The position numbers were made by a program, and so were the translations under genes. The notes beneath the pieces are model-generated. The model was not told the origin of the DNA and did no database searches. It saw only the letters and a list, made by a program, of their open reading frames with translations. From JBHIBC01 sp046758905 (GTDB taxonomy: Bacteria > Acidobacteriota > Polarisedimenticolia > Gp22-AA2), in assembly GCA_046758905.1 (NCBI GenBank), contig JBHIBC010000036.1, positions 1 to 29,345 of the forward strand: a DNA stretch of 29,345 nucleotides, written 5' to 3'. Every line of letters starts with the position of its first letter. The first letter of the stretch is position 1. Below, piece by piece: positions 1-6,699 of this stretch.

Positions 1-785
1 TGCCCGGTGCTCGCGCTTCCGCACCGTGTCGACGGCCTCGGTCATGTGCTGCATGATGTGGAAGCGGTCGAAGACGATCTTCTCGCGGGCGTCCGGAACG
101 GCCTGGACCGTGGCCTCGACGTAGGGAGCCCACATGTCCATCGCCACGCCCTGGATGGCGGCGAGCTGTGCGGGGCTCAGGCGCCTCCAGCAGGCGGCCA
201 GGCTCTCGGCCTTGCGGTCCTCGGCAACCTGCTCCACGGTGGCCCGCTCCAGGTCGGACACGACCGTCAGGTAACGGTGTCCCTTCCGGAACGCCTTCTC
301 ATCGACACCGAAGAAGGGAATGACGCGCTTTTCTGCTTGCGCGCCAGGCCGCGGGCCACCGCGCGGTCCATCACCCCCCAGCCCTCATCCCGGCTGATCC
401 GCAGGATCCGTCGCGCCCCTGCCACGGTGGCACACTGCTGCAGGACATCGATGACGAATCGCTCCATCAGCAGCGTGAACCGCGAGCGGGACTCGGCCCA
501 GGGGACCCGGACCTGCAGCACCCCATGATCGGGACAGTCGACCCGAGGAACCCGGGCATGCAGGAGGGTCTTGAACTGGCAGGTGTCGAGGTGGCGCCAG
601 CTGCGGCCCTCGGCATGGCCCCGGCAGGCCAGCTCCTTCTGGCACTCCGGGCACGGCCATCGCACCCCCGGCTGATGATCCACCCAGACCTCGACCCGCT
701 CCCCCCCAACGTTCAGGTCCACCCGCGCCACGAACCAGGGGTGCCCCAAACCCAGGATCTGCCGATAGAGATCGGTGTCGTGCAT
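1..785 (-). pseudogene. ISL3-family transposase, frameshifted and cut by window edge
   Basis: DDE transposase of the ISL3 family, which cuts and pastes its own element. From ATG at 785 the frame reads an N-terminal CxxC...CxxH zinc-finger-like segment (CPEC near residue 75, then VDCPDHG), a helix-turn-helix region (LMERFVIDVLQQCATV) and the typical GVMDRAVARGLARKQK. The original frame then loses homology and stops at 267. Moving one base back at the A4 run (TTTT at 329-332 on the plus strand) restores RVIPFFGVDEKAFRKGHRY, then GVAMDMWAPYVEA and FDRFHIMQHM, open to position 1. These contain the first two acidic catalytic positions (D in FGVDEK, D in AMDMW). One missing A explains the break, so this is a recent decay event, a sequencing indel or, less likely, a -1 ribosomal frameshift. 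The C-terminus lies outside the window. Confidence 0.85.
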
Positions 786-866
786 CGGGAGGCCCTCCTT
801 GAGCACCCCCCATACACCAGACCGGCACCCACGGCAATTCCGGCAAGTGGCCGGCAATAAAAAAAA
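786..866. repeat. Probable 5' end of the ISL3 element with GGCAA repeats
   Basis: Between the ISL3 start codon and the IS630 homology lies about 75 bp with no reading frame of its own. It contains three same-direction GGCAA units (about 833-857) spaced roughly one helical turn apart, within CCGGCAA/TTGCCGG-type inverted sequences, followed by an A8 run. Such short phased repeats near an IS end are candidate transposase-binding sites or part of the terminal repeat. This is inferred from position only, as the opposite end is not available. Confidence 0.35.
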
Positions 867-1424
867 GCCCCAAGGCTTGGCGCCCACATCGTCTTCCTCG
901 ATGAGAGCGGCTTCATGCTGATTCCCACGCGCCGTCGGACCTGGAATCCGAGAGGGCGTACCCCGATCGTTCGCTACAACTACAAGCACGACCGGATCTC
1001 GGCCATCACGGCGCTCACGGTCGCGGCCAGGCGTGCTCGCCTGGGCCTGTACGTTCAGCTTCGCCAGGACAACTTCAAGGCCGTGCAGGTGGCCAGGTTC
1101 CTGCGCCTGCTGCTCGCCCATCTGCGGGGACACGCCATCCTGCTCTGGGATGGTGGACAGATTCACAAGGGACCGGCCATCAACGCGGTTCGCGACGCCT
1201 TTCCCAGGCTCCACCTCGAACGTTTCCCCGCCTACGCGCCCGAACTCAATCCCGTCGAGCAACTCTGGAACGACTTCAAGCGACATGCGGGGAATAGCCT
1301 CCTCCGGGGCAAGCAGGACATTCGCCTCAGCCTGCACGGCAGCGCTCGGCGCGTCCGACGCAACCCGGACCGGCTCCGGTCCTTCGTGTTCGCTTCCGCT
1401 CTCCCATCAGCGCCATGGCAGTAG
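861..1424 (+). pseudogene. IS630-family transposase, 5'-truncated
   Basis: C-terminal half of an IS630/Tc1-mariner type transposase (DDE_3 superfamily endonuclease). The in-frame remnant reads RLGAHIVFLDESGFM (first catalytic D), then HAILLWDGGQIHKG (second D) and APELNPVEQLWNDFK (third acidic residue E), ending in TAG at 1422-1424. The catalytic half is intact, but the N-terminal helix-turn-helix part is absent: the frame runs into TAA at 858-860 at the junction with the ISL3 element. ATG at 915 is internal (after the DESGF motif), so it is not a genuine start. The product cannot be an active transposase as it stands. Confidence 0.88.
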
Positions 1425-1534
1425 TTGTTCTATTACTTACACAATATTCAATAATCTGGAGGGTCAGGCAGCCAACGCGGGGCGAGGACGCCCGCCCGGT
1501 TCCGATTCCGGCACCCGGGATTCCAACAGTCTCT

Positions 1535-1729
1535 GAAGGGCCAGAGGCTGTAAAGAGTTTCCCGTCGGTTGGCTGTCGTGTCATCCACGAGAGGTATGGA
1601 GAGGGAACCATTCACAAGGTAGAGGGTGTGGGAAAGAGTTCCACCCTCACTGTTGACTTCGGTCCTCCGCGCGGCGTCGTAATCATTGTGGCCACTCGAG
1701 TCAAACCTGCCAAGCCGTTAGCCACCTAA
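1535..1729 (+). pseudogene. Orphan C-terminal Tudor-like domain of UvrD/PcrA-type helicase
   Basis: The frame ending at TAA 1727-1729 encodes a Pro/Ala-rich linker and then VGCRVIHERYGEGTIHKVEG...LTVDF, which resembles the Tudor-like C-terminal domain of UvrD/PcrA/Rep helicases (pattern VGxRVxHxxFGxGxVxxxEG, then a xxTVxF strand). No helicase motifs and no in-frame ATG or GTG precede the domain before the IS630 end; the only upstream ATG (1415) lies in the IS630 tail. The likely story is a helicase gene cut in its linker by the IS630 insertion. Local base composition is less GC-rich than the neighbours. It could instead be a remnant of a stand-alone protein with this fold. The domain match is from memory of the family and needs a profile search. 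Confidence 0.55.
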
Positions 1730-1770
1730 CCCCGGGGTGAGTCTCCTTCCGTTTGCGAGATGTTTGCAAC

Positions 1771-1792
1771 CCCGATGGAACCACCCATCGGG
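1771..1792. repeat. 8-bp inverted repeat downstream of tRNA-Ser
   Basis: CCCGATGG (1771-1778) and CCATCGGG (1785-1792) pair perfectly around a 6-nt loop. It lies between the helicase remnant (plus) and tRNA-Ser (minus), about 38 nt beyond the tRNA CCA end, so it could end transcription from either side. No T-run follows on either strand, so a classical intrinsic terminator cannot be claimed. Confidence 0.35.
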
Positions 1793-1829
1793 AGATCTCC
1801 TAGATCGTATCGTAAGTGACTATAAATAC

Positions 1830-1918
1830 TGGCGGAGGGAGTGGGATTCGAACCCACGGAGGCGCGAAGCCTCAGCGGTTTTCAAGACCGCCGCCTTCGA
1901 CCGCTCGGCCATCCCTCC
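1830..1918 (-). tRNA. tRNA-Ser (anticodon TGA), CCA encoded
   Basis: A class II tRNA on the minus strand. The acceptor arms GGAGGGA (1918-1912) and TCCCTCC (1840-1834) pair, followed by discriminator G and an encoded CCA (1832-1830). The anticodon stem GCGGT/ACCGC encloses loop CTTGAAA with anticodon TGA (1884-1882), reading UCA serine codons. The long variable arm GAGGC-TTCGC-GCCTC is diagnostic of tRNA-Ser, and the T arm GTGGG-TTCGAAT-CCCAC is canonical. A perfect TATAAT stands 7 nt before the mature 5' end. serS lies about 1.3 kb away on the same strand. Confidence 0.97.
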
Positions 1919-1925
1919 GGGGCCC

Positions 1926-1931
1926 ATTATA
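1926..1931 (-). promoter_or_regulatory. -10 box of tRNA-Ser, 7 nt from the mature 5' end
   Basis: On the minus strand TATAAT (1931-1926) is followed by GGGCCCC and then G1 of the tRNA at 1918. With normal -10 to +1 spacing, and with only pyrimidines at 1922-1919, the nearest suitable purine is the tRNA's own first G. No -35 hexamer is visible at 16-19 nt spacing. Confidence 0.65.
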
Positions 1932-2141
1932 TGCCGCTGCGGGGCGGGGCGCCCGCACGCCAACGGCCGCCCTCGTGCCGCGATCGTGCGCCGCGTCCCG
2001 GAGGCCCCGTCGCACGCATCGTCGGCCGGCGGGGACAGCTCGATCCGGAATGCGGAGCGTCCTCGAGCGCGGAAGAAGAGACGGCCTCCAACGGCGATCG
2101 GGCTCCCTTCGCCCGTGTTATCGCCGGCGACCCTACGACCT

Positions 2142-2984
2142 CTAGAAGGCGATCGAGACGGCGGCGCCGCCGGGCAGCGGAGCCATTCTCCACATCGACG
2201 CCGCCGCCGGGGGGCGGTCCCGAACCGGCCCCGGGTGGCGCGAGACGATCCCCTTGCCGACGGCCAGGCCGAGTCCGGCCCCGGCCAGGATGTCGGAGGC
2301 CCAGTGGCTGTCCTCCTGCAGGGTTGCCAGCCCGACCAGCGCCGCCAGCGGATAGGCGGTCCAGGCCGCCTTGCGGCCGTAACGGTCGGCCAGCACCGCC
2401 GCGATGGCGAACGACCTCGAGGTGTGGCCCGAGGGGAAGATGGTATCGTCGTCGAACCAGTCGTCGGAGTCCGCGCCGTCGTTCGGGCGCTCGCGCCGGA
2501 AGATGCCCTTCGTCACGCTCGTGATCATCAGAGTCCAGAGGTAGGCCTCGAAGCTGGTCGCCGCCGTCGATCTCAACCGCCGGTTCCCGCTGATCCGCCC
2601 GACCAGGTAGAACGTGCCGAGGGCCGCGGCCTCGACCTCGCTCCGGCCGAGCGGCTCGAGGACCTCGGCGGCGTCGTCGAGCGCCGGCTCGTCCGACTCG
2701 ACGACCTCGCGGCGGATCTCGTCGTCCCGGCCGATGAGGAGGGCGGTGCCGGCGAGCAGTCCGGCCGTCAGCCAGGCACCTTTGGGGTGAGCGCGTCGCG
2801 GGAAGGTGAACAGGTAGCGTCCGTCGTCGAGGTAAGTGCGGAACGCCTCCCCGAACGTGCGCGCCGGCCCGGTGCCGGCCTCGTCCGATCCGGGGGCGTC
2901 CTCGGCGGCGAGCAGGGCTCCCGGCCCGGCGACGGACGCCAGCGCCGCGGCGGCGACGATGAGCACGGCGAAGCGGATCGACAT
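2142..2984 (-). CDS. PAP2-family phosphatase, exported or membrane-bound
   Basis: 280 residues. An N-terminal signal-like segment (about 1-27, ending ALLAAEDA) suggests export; hydrophobic stretches follow at about 71-84 and 205-220. PAP2 acid-phosphatase motifs are present in order: KGIFRRERP (159-167, K-x6-RP), PSGH (184-187, catalytic histidine) and HWASD (227-231, H-x3-D). This family dephosphorylates lipid phosphates such as phosphatidate or undecaprenyl diphosphate; the substrate here is unknown. One oddity: the arginine normally six residues before the last histidine is Thr221 (ATLQEDSHW), which may weaken phosphate binding. ATG at 2984 is preceded by AGGGGC as a possible Shine-Dalgarno sequence. 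It lies 229 bp downstream of serS on the same strand. Confidence 0.88.
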   Translation of the reverse strand: MSIRFAVLIVAAAALASVAGPGALLAAEDAPGSDEAGTGPARTFGEAFRTYLDDGRYLFTFPRRAHPKGAWLTAGLLAGTALLIGRDDEIRREVVESDEPALDDAAEVLEPLGRSEVEAAALGTFYLVGRISGNRRLRSTAATSFEAYLWTLMITSVTKGIFRRERPNDGADSDDWFDDDTIFPSGHTSRSFAIAAVLADRYGRKAAWTAYPLAALVGLATLQEDSHWASDILAGAGLGLAVGKGIVSRHPGPVRDRPPAAASMWRMAPLPGGAAVSIAF

Positions 2985-3076
2985 TGCCCCTGAGACCGTG
3001 GTCTGCCTCCCTCGAGTGCCGTGGCCGCCTCAGCGGGTCGGAGGCGCCGCCTCCCCGCGGCGCTCTCCTCCTGCGA

Positions 3077-3181
3077 CTACCGGGACCCGCGGAAGCGGCC
3101 GGGAAGGGTGTCCTCCTCGACGAGCCCCCGACGGAGCCCTGAACCGGCACCGAGGAGTCCGCCGCCGCGACGCATCCGCAT
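3077..3181 (-). CDS. Candidate 34-residue leaderless small ORF
   Basis: In the 229-bp gap between serS and the PAP2 gene, ATG at 3181 opens a 34-residue frame (MRMRRGGGLLGAG..., ending RFRGSR). It is preceded at 7 nt by TAGGTT (3194-3189), the same spacing seen at the other putative leaderless starts here. The peptide is rich in Gly and Arg and resembles nothing I recognise. In DNA this GC-rich such frames arise by chance, and the hexamer may simply be a promoter for the PAP2 gene. Confidence 0.2.
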   Translation of the reverse strand: MRMRRGGGLLGAGSGLRRGLVEEDTLPGRFRGSR

Positions 3182-3213
3182 GATCGGGAACCTAGTGCCC
3201 GGGGGCCGGGGCG

Positions 3214-4494
3214 TCAACCGCGGGGAGGGGGGATCTCCGCCGCGCCGAAACAGGGCCTGAGCGCCTCCGGGATGTCGATCCCGCCATCCTTCCGCTGGCA
3301 GTTCTCGAGGATGGCGACCAGGGTGCGACCCACGGCCACGCCCGAGCCGTTGAGCGTGTGGACGAACTCCGCCCTGGAGGCCGGCGTGCGCCGGAAGCGG
3401 ATCCCCGCCCGGCGCGCCTGGAAGTCGGTGCAGTTCGAGCAGGAGGAGATCTCCCGGTACGCGTCGAACGAGGGGAGCCACACCTCGATGTCGTAGGTCT
3501 TGGCCGCGGCGAACCCCATGTCCCCGGTGCACAGCGTGACCACCCGGTAGGGCAGCCCCAGACGCCGCAGCACCGTCTCAGCGTCGGAGGTCAGCCTCTC
3601 GAGCGCCTCGGACGACTCCTCCGGCCGGGTCAGCTTGACCAGCTCCACCTTGTTGAACTGGTGCTGGCGGATCAGCCCCTTGACGTCTTTGCCGTAGGAG
3701 CCGGCCTCGCTCCGGAAGCAGGGCGTGTACGCCGTGTAGGAGATCGGCAGGAGCGAGCCGTCCATGATCTCCTCGCGGTGCAGGTTGGTCAGCGGGACCT
3801 CCGCCGTCGGGATCAGGTAGTGGCCCATCTTCTCGACGCGGAACAGATCGTCGGCGAACTTCGGCAGGTTTCCGGTGCCGGTCATCGACTTCTCGTTGAC
3901 CATGAACGGCGGCAGGACCTCCGTGTAGCCGTGCTCCCGCGTGTGCAGGTCGAGCATGAAGTTGATGAGGGCGCGCTCGAGCCGCGCGCCCGCCCCGGTC
4001 AGGACCGCGAACCGCGCACCCGCGATCTTCGCCGCCCTCTCGAAATCGAGGATGCCGAGCCGGGTCCCCACCTCCCAGTGCGGGAGGGGCTCGAAGTCGA
4101 ACCGGGGGATCGCCCCCCAGCGGCGCACCTCCAGGTTCTCCGCGGCCGATCCGCCCACCGGGACGCTCCCGTGCGGCAGGTTCGGGACGATCAGGAGGAA
4201 CGACTGCAGCTCCGCCTCCGCCTCGTCGACCCTCGCGTCCAGCTCTCTGATGCGCTCGCCCAGCTCGCGCATCTCCCGAATGAGTCCGCCGGCGTCCCGC
4301 TGCGCCTTCTTGAGCCGGGCGATCTCCTCCGAGACCCTGTTGCGCCGTGCCTTCAGGGCCTCCACCTCGCGGATGGCCGTGCGCCGCGCTTCGTCCAGCC
4401 GGCGGAACCGGCCGAGATCGAGATCGGCGCCCCGGTTGCGGAGGGACCGTGCGAGAACGTCGAGATTGTCGCGCACCCATGTCATGTCGAGCAC
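3214..4494 (-). CDS. serS: Serine--tRNA ligase
   Basis: Class II seryl-tRNA synthetase, 426 residues, the usual length. It charges tRNA-Ser with serine via seryl-adenylate in the cytoplasm. Residues about 30-100 form the charged, heptad-like coiled-coil arm that grips the long variable arm of tRNA-Ser. The catalytic core shows TAEVPLT (230-236), motif 2 FRSEAG (260-265) followed by GLIRQHQFNKVEL, and motif 3 near the C-terminus (GSGVAVGRTLVAILEN). GTG at 4494 is chosen because it gives the family N-terminus MLDMxWVRDN and is the first codon after a good promoter; ATG at 4485 is the alternative. Its substrate tRNA gene lies 1.3 kb downstream on the same strand. Confidence 0.97.
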   Translation of the reverse strand: MLDMTWVRDNLDVLARSLRNRGADLDLGRFRRLDEARRTAIREVEALKARRNRVSEEIARLKKAQRDAGGLIREMRELGERIRELDARVDEAEAELQSFLLIVPNLPHGSVPVGGSAAENLEVRRWGAIPRFDFEPLPHWEVGTRLGILDFERAAKIAGARFAVLTGAGARLERALINFMLDLHTREHGYTEVLPPFMVNEKSMTGTGNLPKFADDLFRVEKMGHYLIPTAEVPLTNLHREEIMDGSLLPISYTAYTPCFRSEAGSYGKDVKGLIRQHQFNKVELVKLTRPEESSEALERLTSDAETVLRRLGLPYRVVTLCTGDMGFAAAKTYDIEVWLPSFDAYREISSCSNCTDFQARRAGIRFRRTPASRAEFVHTLNGSGVAVGRTLVAILENCQRKDGGIDIPEALRPCFGAAEIPPPRG

Positions 4495-4501
4495 GTCGCG
4501 G

Positions 4502-4531
4502 AGTCTAATGCAGCGCTTTTCACAGTGTCAA
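4502..4531 (-). promoter_or_regulatory. serS promoter, predicted leaderless transcript
   Basis: On the minus strand a perfect -35 TTGACA (4531-4526), an 18-nt spacer and -10 TAGACT (4507-4502) are followed by CCGCGAC and then the GTG start at 4494. The expected +1 is A4496 or G4494, giving a leader of 0-2 nt and no room for a Shine-Dalgarno sequence. Confidence 0.6.
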
Positions 4532-4573
4532 ACACCGTGAAGATCTCCGACGGCCGTGCGATGATCGGGGGTC

Positions 4574-5212
4574 ATGGCGAGGACGCACCTGAGCGATTAC
4601 CAGCGCAGCAACCGGGTCCGGGAGCTGCCGCTCCACGACCCGCGGCCGGTGCGCGAGGCGGCGCGGCGCCTCCTCCGGACCCGGGACGCCGCCGGCCGGC
4701 GACTCTCCGGCGCGGAGGTCCTCGCCTGCCTCGCCCGGCAGGCCGGAGTCACCACCCCCGAGCTGGTGGTTCCTGACGAGCATCAGCCGCACCGCCGCCG
4801 GGGCGGCCGCATCGTCTTCAGCCTGCAGGGGGAATACCACCGGAGGAAGCCTTCGCCCGGCGATCCCCGGATCGCGCGCGGCGGGAAGCCGCTCGGGAGG
4901 ATCCGCGTGCTGAACCGGACCCCGGCGCGGGGCGACATCGTCCGCCCCTCCGCTTTCCTCCACACGCTGCTGCACGAGTTCTGCCACCACCACGACGCCG
5001 AGGCGCTCGGGCTGCGCCGCTCGTTCCACACTTCCGGGTTCTACGCCCGCCTGCGTCACCTGCGCGAACAGGTGGGCGGGATCGACGCGGGGCCGGACCG
5101 CGGCGCCGGAGGGCGCGGCCGCGGCCGGACCGGGGGCGGCGCCGCAGGCGGGGCCGAGGAAGGGCCGGGCGGCCTCACCGCTCGCCTCTGGGCTATAATC
5201 CGCAACCTGTGA
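4574..5212 (+). CDS. Putative HExxH zinc metalloprotein of unknown function
   Basis: 212 residues, no signal peptide, so probably cytoplasmic. The central motif LLHEFCHHHD (HEFCH at 134-138) fits a zincin active site; the later FHTSGFYARLRHL supplies a conserved-looking histidine about 18 residues downstream, reminiscent of SprT/M48-like small metallopeptidases, but I cannot assign a family. The N-terminal half is Arg-rich with an HLSDYQRSNRVREL start; the last 45 residues are a Gly/Ala/Arg-rich tail that overlaps the galU -10 box and may be poorly constrained. ATG 4574 has GGGGG upstream; the hexamer GATGAT (4560-4565) 8 nt before it is another possibility. The gene diverges from serS and ends 13 nt before the galU start. 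Confidence 0.7.
   Translation: MARTHLSDYQRSNRVRELPLHDPRPVREAARRLLRTRDAAGRRLSGAEVLACLARQAGVTTPELVVPDEHQPHRRRGGRIVFSLQGEYHRRKPSPGDPRIARGGKPLGRIRVLNRTPARGDIVRPSAFLHTLLHEFCHHHDAEALGLRRSFHTSGFYARLRHLREQVGGIDAGPDRGAGGRGRGRTGGGAAGGAEEGPGGLTARLWAIIRNL
5194..5199 (+). promoter_or_regulatory. galU -10 box inside the upstream gene
   Basis: A perfect TATAAT within the last codons of the upstream metalloprotein gene predicts a start near 5206 and a leader of about 20 nt carrying GGAGA (5216-5220), 5 nt before ATG 5226. No good -35 is visible. galU can thus be transcribed independently of the gene before it. Confidence 0.55.
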
Positions 5213-5225
5213 GATGGAGACCCCG

Positions 5226-6275
5226 ATGGGCAACCCCTGGTCGGTGAACAGATCCCCGGTCCGCAAGGCGGTCTTCCCGGCGGCCGGCATCGGCACGCGG
5301 TTCCTGCCGGCCACCAAGGCGCAGCCGAAGGAGATGTTGCCGCTCGTCGATCGGCCGGCGATCCAGTACGTCGTCGAGGAGGCGGCGGCCTCCGGCATCG
5401 AGACCGTCATCATCGTCACCGGACGGGGCAAGAGCGCCATCGAGGATCATTTCGATGTCGCCTACGAGCTGGAGCAGATCCTCCGGGAACGGGGCAAGAC
5501 CGAGCTGCTCCGCCAGGTGCGCTCGATCGCCGAGACGATCAGCGTCTCCTACGTCCGGCAGAAGGTGCCGCTGGGGCTGGGCCACGCCATCCTCGTGGCG
5601 CGGGACCTCGTCGGGGACGAGCCGTTCGCTGTGTTCCTTGGCGACGACATCATCCACGCCCGCGTGCCCGCGATGCGCCAGATGATCGAGGCCTACCGGC
5701 GCTACCGGTGCCCGCTGGTGGCGGTTGAGAGGGTCGACCGGGACAGGACGAGCGCCTACGGGATCGTCGCGGTCGAGCCGGCCCGCGGCCGGACCATGCG
5801 GGTCACCGACCTGGTCGAGAAGCCCGCCCCGGAGCACGCGCCCTCGGACCTGGCGATCATCGGGAGGTACATCCTGACGCCGGACATCTTCGACCACCTG
5901 GAGAGGACACGGCCGGGGAGCGGCGGCGAGATCCAGCTCACCGACGGGCTCAGGTCCCTGCTGCGCCGGCGGGAGATCCGCGCCTACCGCTTCGAGGGGA
6001 TACGCTACGACACCGGCAACAAGCTCGGCTTCCTGAAGGCGACGGTCGAGTTCGCGCTCAGGCGGTCCGACCTGGGCCCGGCTTTCCGCGCCTACCTTCG
6101 GGACCTCGACCTGGACGGCGCTCTGCTGCGCCCCGACGGCATGCGCCGCGGGGCGGCGCGCGCCGCCTCCGGGCGCCGGCCGGCAGCCCGGGCCGCCCAT
6201 CCCCGGAGCCGGAAGCGTGCGCGCCCCGGCGGCACCAGGGGCCGCGGCCGGCTTCGGCACGCAGCCCGGCGCTAG
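5226..6275 (+). CDS. galU: UTP--glucose-1-phosphate uridylyltransferase
   Basis: Makes UDP-glucose from UTP and glucose-1-phosphate for envelope glycans and sugar-nucleotide pathways. Nucleotidyltransferase signature GIGTRFLPATKAQPKEMLP lies at about 21-39, followed by LGLGHAILVARDLVGDEPFAVFLGDDI (metal-binding DD) and GGEIQLTDGL; KP in DLVEKPAP and GIRYDTGNKLG are also typical. ATG 5226 is preferred over ATG 5214 because GGAGA sits 5 nt before it. Family homology ends near FRAYLRDLDLDGALL (about residue 303). A further 45 or so residues, mostly Arg, Ala, Gly and Pro, follow; this tail is unusual for GalU and may be a disordered extension or a result of losing the original stop. Confidence 0.95.
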   Translation: MGNPWSVNRSPVRKAVFPAAGIGTRFLPATKAQPKEMLPLVDRPAIQYVVEEAAASGIETVIIVTGRGKSAIEDHFDVAYELEQILRERGKTELLRQVRSIAETISVSYVRQKVPLGLGHAILVARDLVGDEPFAVFLGDDIIHARVPAMRQMIEAYRRYRCPLVAVERVDRDRTSAYGIVAVEPARGRTMRVTDLVEKPAPEHAPSDLAIIGRYILTPDIFDHLERTRPGSGGEIQLTDGLRSLLRRREIRAYRFEGIRYDTGNKLGFLKATVEFALRRSDLGPAFRAYLRDLDLDGALLRPDGMRRGAARAASGRRPAARAAHPRSRKRARPGGTRGRGRLRHAARR

Positions 6276-6314
6276 CCGACCCGCCGCACTCGGCCGCGGC
6301 TCGACCCGCGCGGC

Positions 6315-6611
6315 TCACTTGTCGCCCCTCTTCCCGCCCGGGCCGCGCCCCGACTTCGCCGCGGCGGTGGCCTTGCCCTCCTTGGCGGGTGCCTTCTCGC
6401 CCTTGTCCCGCTCCTTCTCGGCCGATCTCCCCTTCCGTGCGTAGTCCGTCACGTACCAGCCGCTCCCCTTGAACTGGATGCCGGGCGCGGAGAGGACCTT
6501 CTCGACCCTCCCCCTGCACCTGACGCACCTGCGGACGGGCGGGTCGGAGAACTTCTGGAGCCGTTCGAACCGGTGACGGCAGCTGGTGCACTCGTATTCG
6601 TACAGCGGCAC
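6315..6611 (-). CDS. FmdB-type zinc ribbon protein
   Basis: 98 residues starting with GTG at 6611, chosen because GAGGAGGAGA lies just upstream and the product begins MPLYEYECTSC, the hallmark of the FmdB/putative regulatory protein family. Two CxxC pairs (C8/C11 and C29/C32) form a small zinc ribbon; the following VEKVLSAPGIQFKGSGWYVTDYARK is also typical. The last 40 residues are a Lys/Gly/Ala-rich tail, commonly low in conservation. The molecular role of the family is not established. The gene converges with galU (39-bp gap) and diverges from the metallopeptidase-TPR gene. Confidence 0.93.
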   Translation of the reverse strand: MPLYEYECTSCRHRFERLQKFSDPPVRRCVRCRGRVEKVLSAPGIQFKGSGWYVTDYARKGRSAEKERDKGEKAPAKEGKATAAAKSGRGPGGKRGDK

Positions 6612-6699
6612 CTGGATCTCCTCCTCGAATGCGGCCGGCGGCCCTGCGCTGGGATGATGGGGAGAGCCGGCGGGCGCGCTCGACCTCGCGTGGTCTGAG

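Larger units (their letters stand above)
1..1460. mobile_element. Nested IS scar: ISL3-family element inserted in an IS630-family element
   Basis: A minus-strand ISL3-type transposase gene (1-785) abuts, near 850-866, the middle of a plus-strand IS630-type transposase frame (about 861-1424). The IS630 frame meets a TAA stop at 858-860, exactly where its homology ends, so its N-terminal half is missing from the window. The simplest reading is that ISL3 jumped into IS630; the rest of ISL3, its far end and the IS630 5' half should lie left of position 1. The right IS630 end is probably in the AT-rich stretch at about 1422-1460, which stands out from the GC-rich surroundings. Exact ends, terminal repeats and target duplications could not be fixed because the left halves are absent. 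Confidence 0.75.

Noticed and set aside
267..1337. 356-codon minus-strand frame joining the ISL3 start with sequence opposite the IS630 gene
   Set aside because: The part upstream of 785 is antisense to the IS630 catalytic domain and has no homology; the ISL3 protein starts at 785.
1771..1792. Intrinsic terminator of tRNA-Ser
   Set aside because: The hairpin is good but no T-run follows on either strand; kept only as an inverted repeat.
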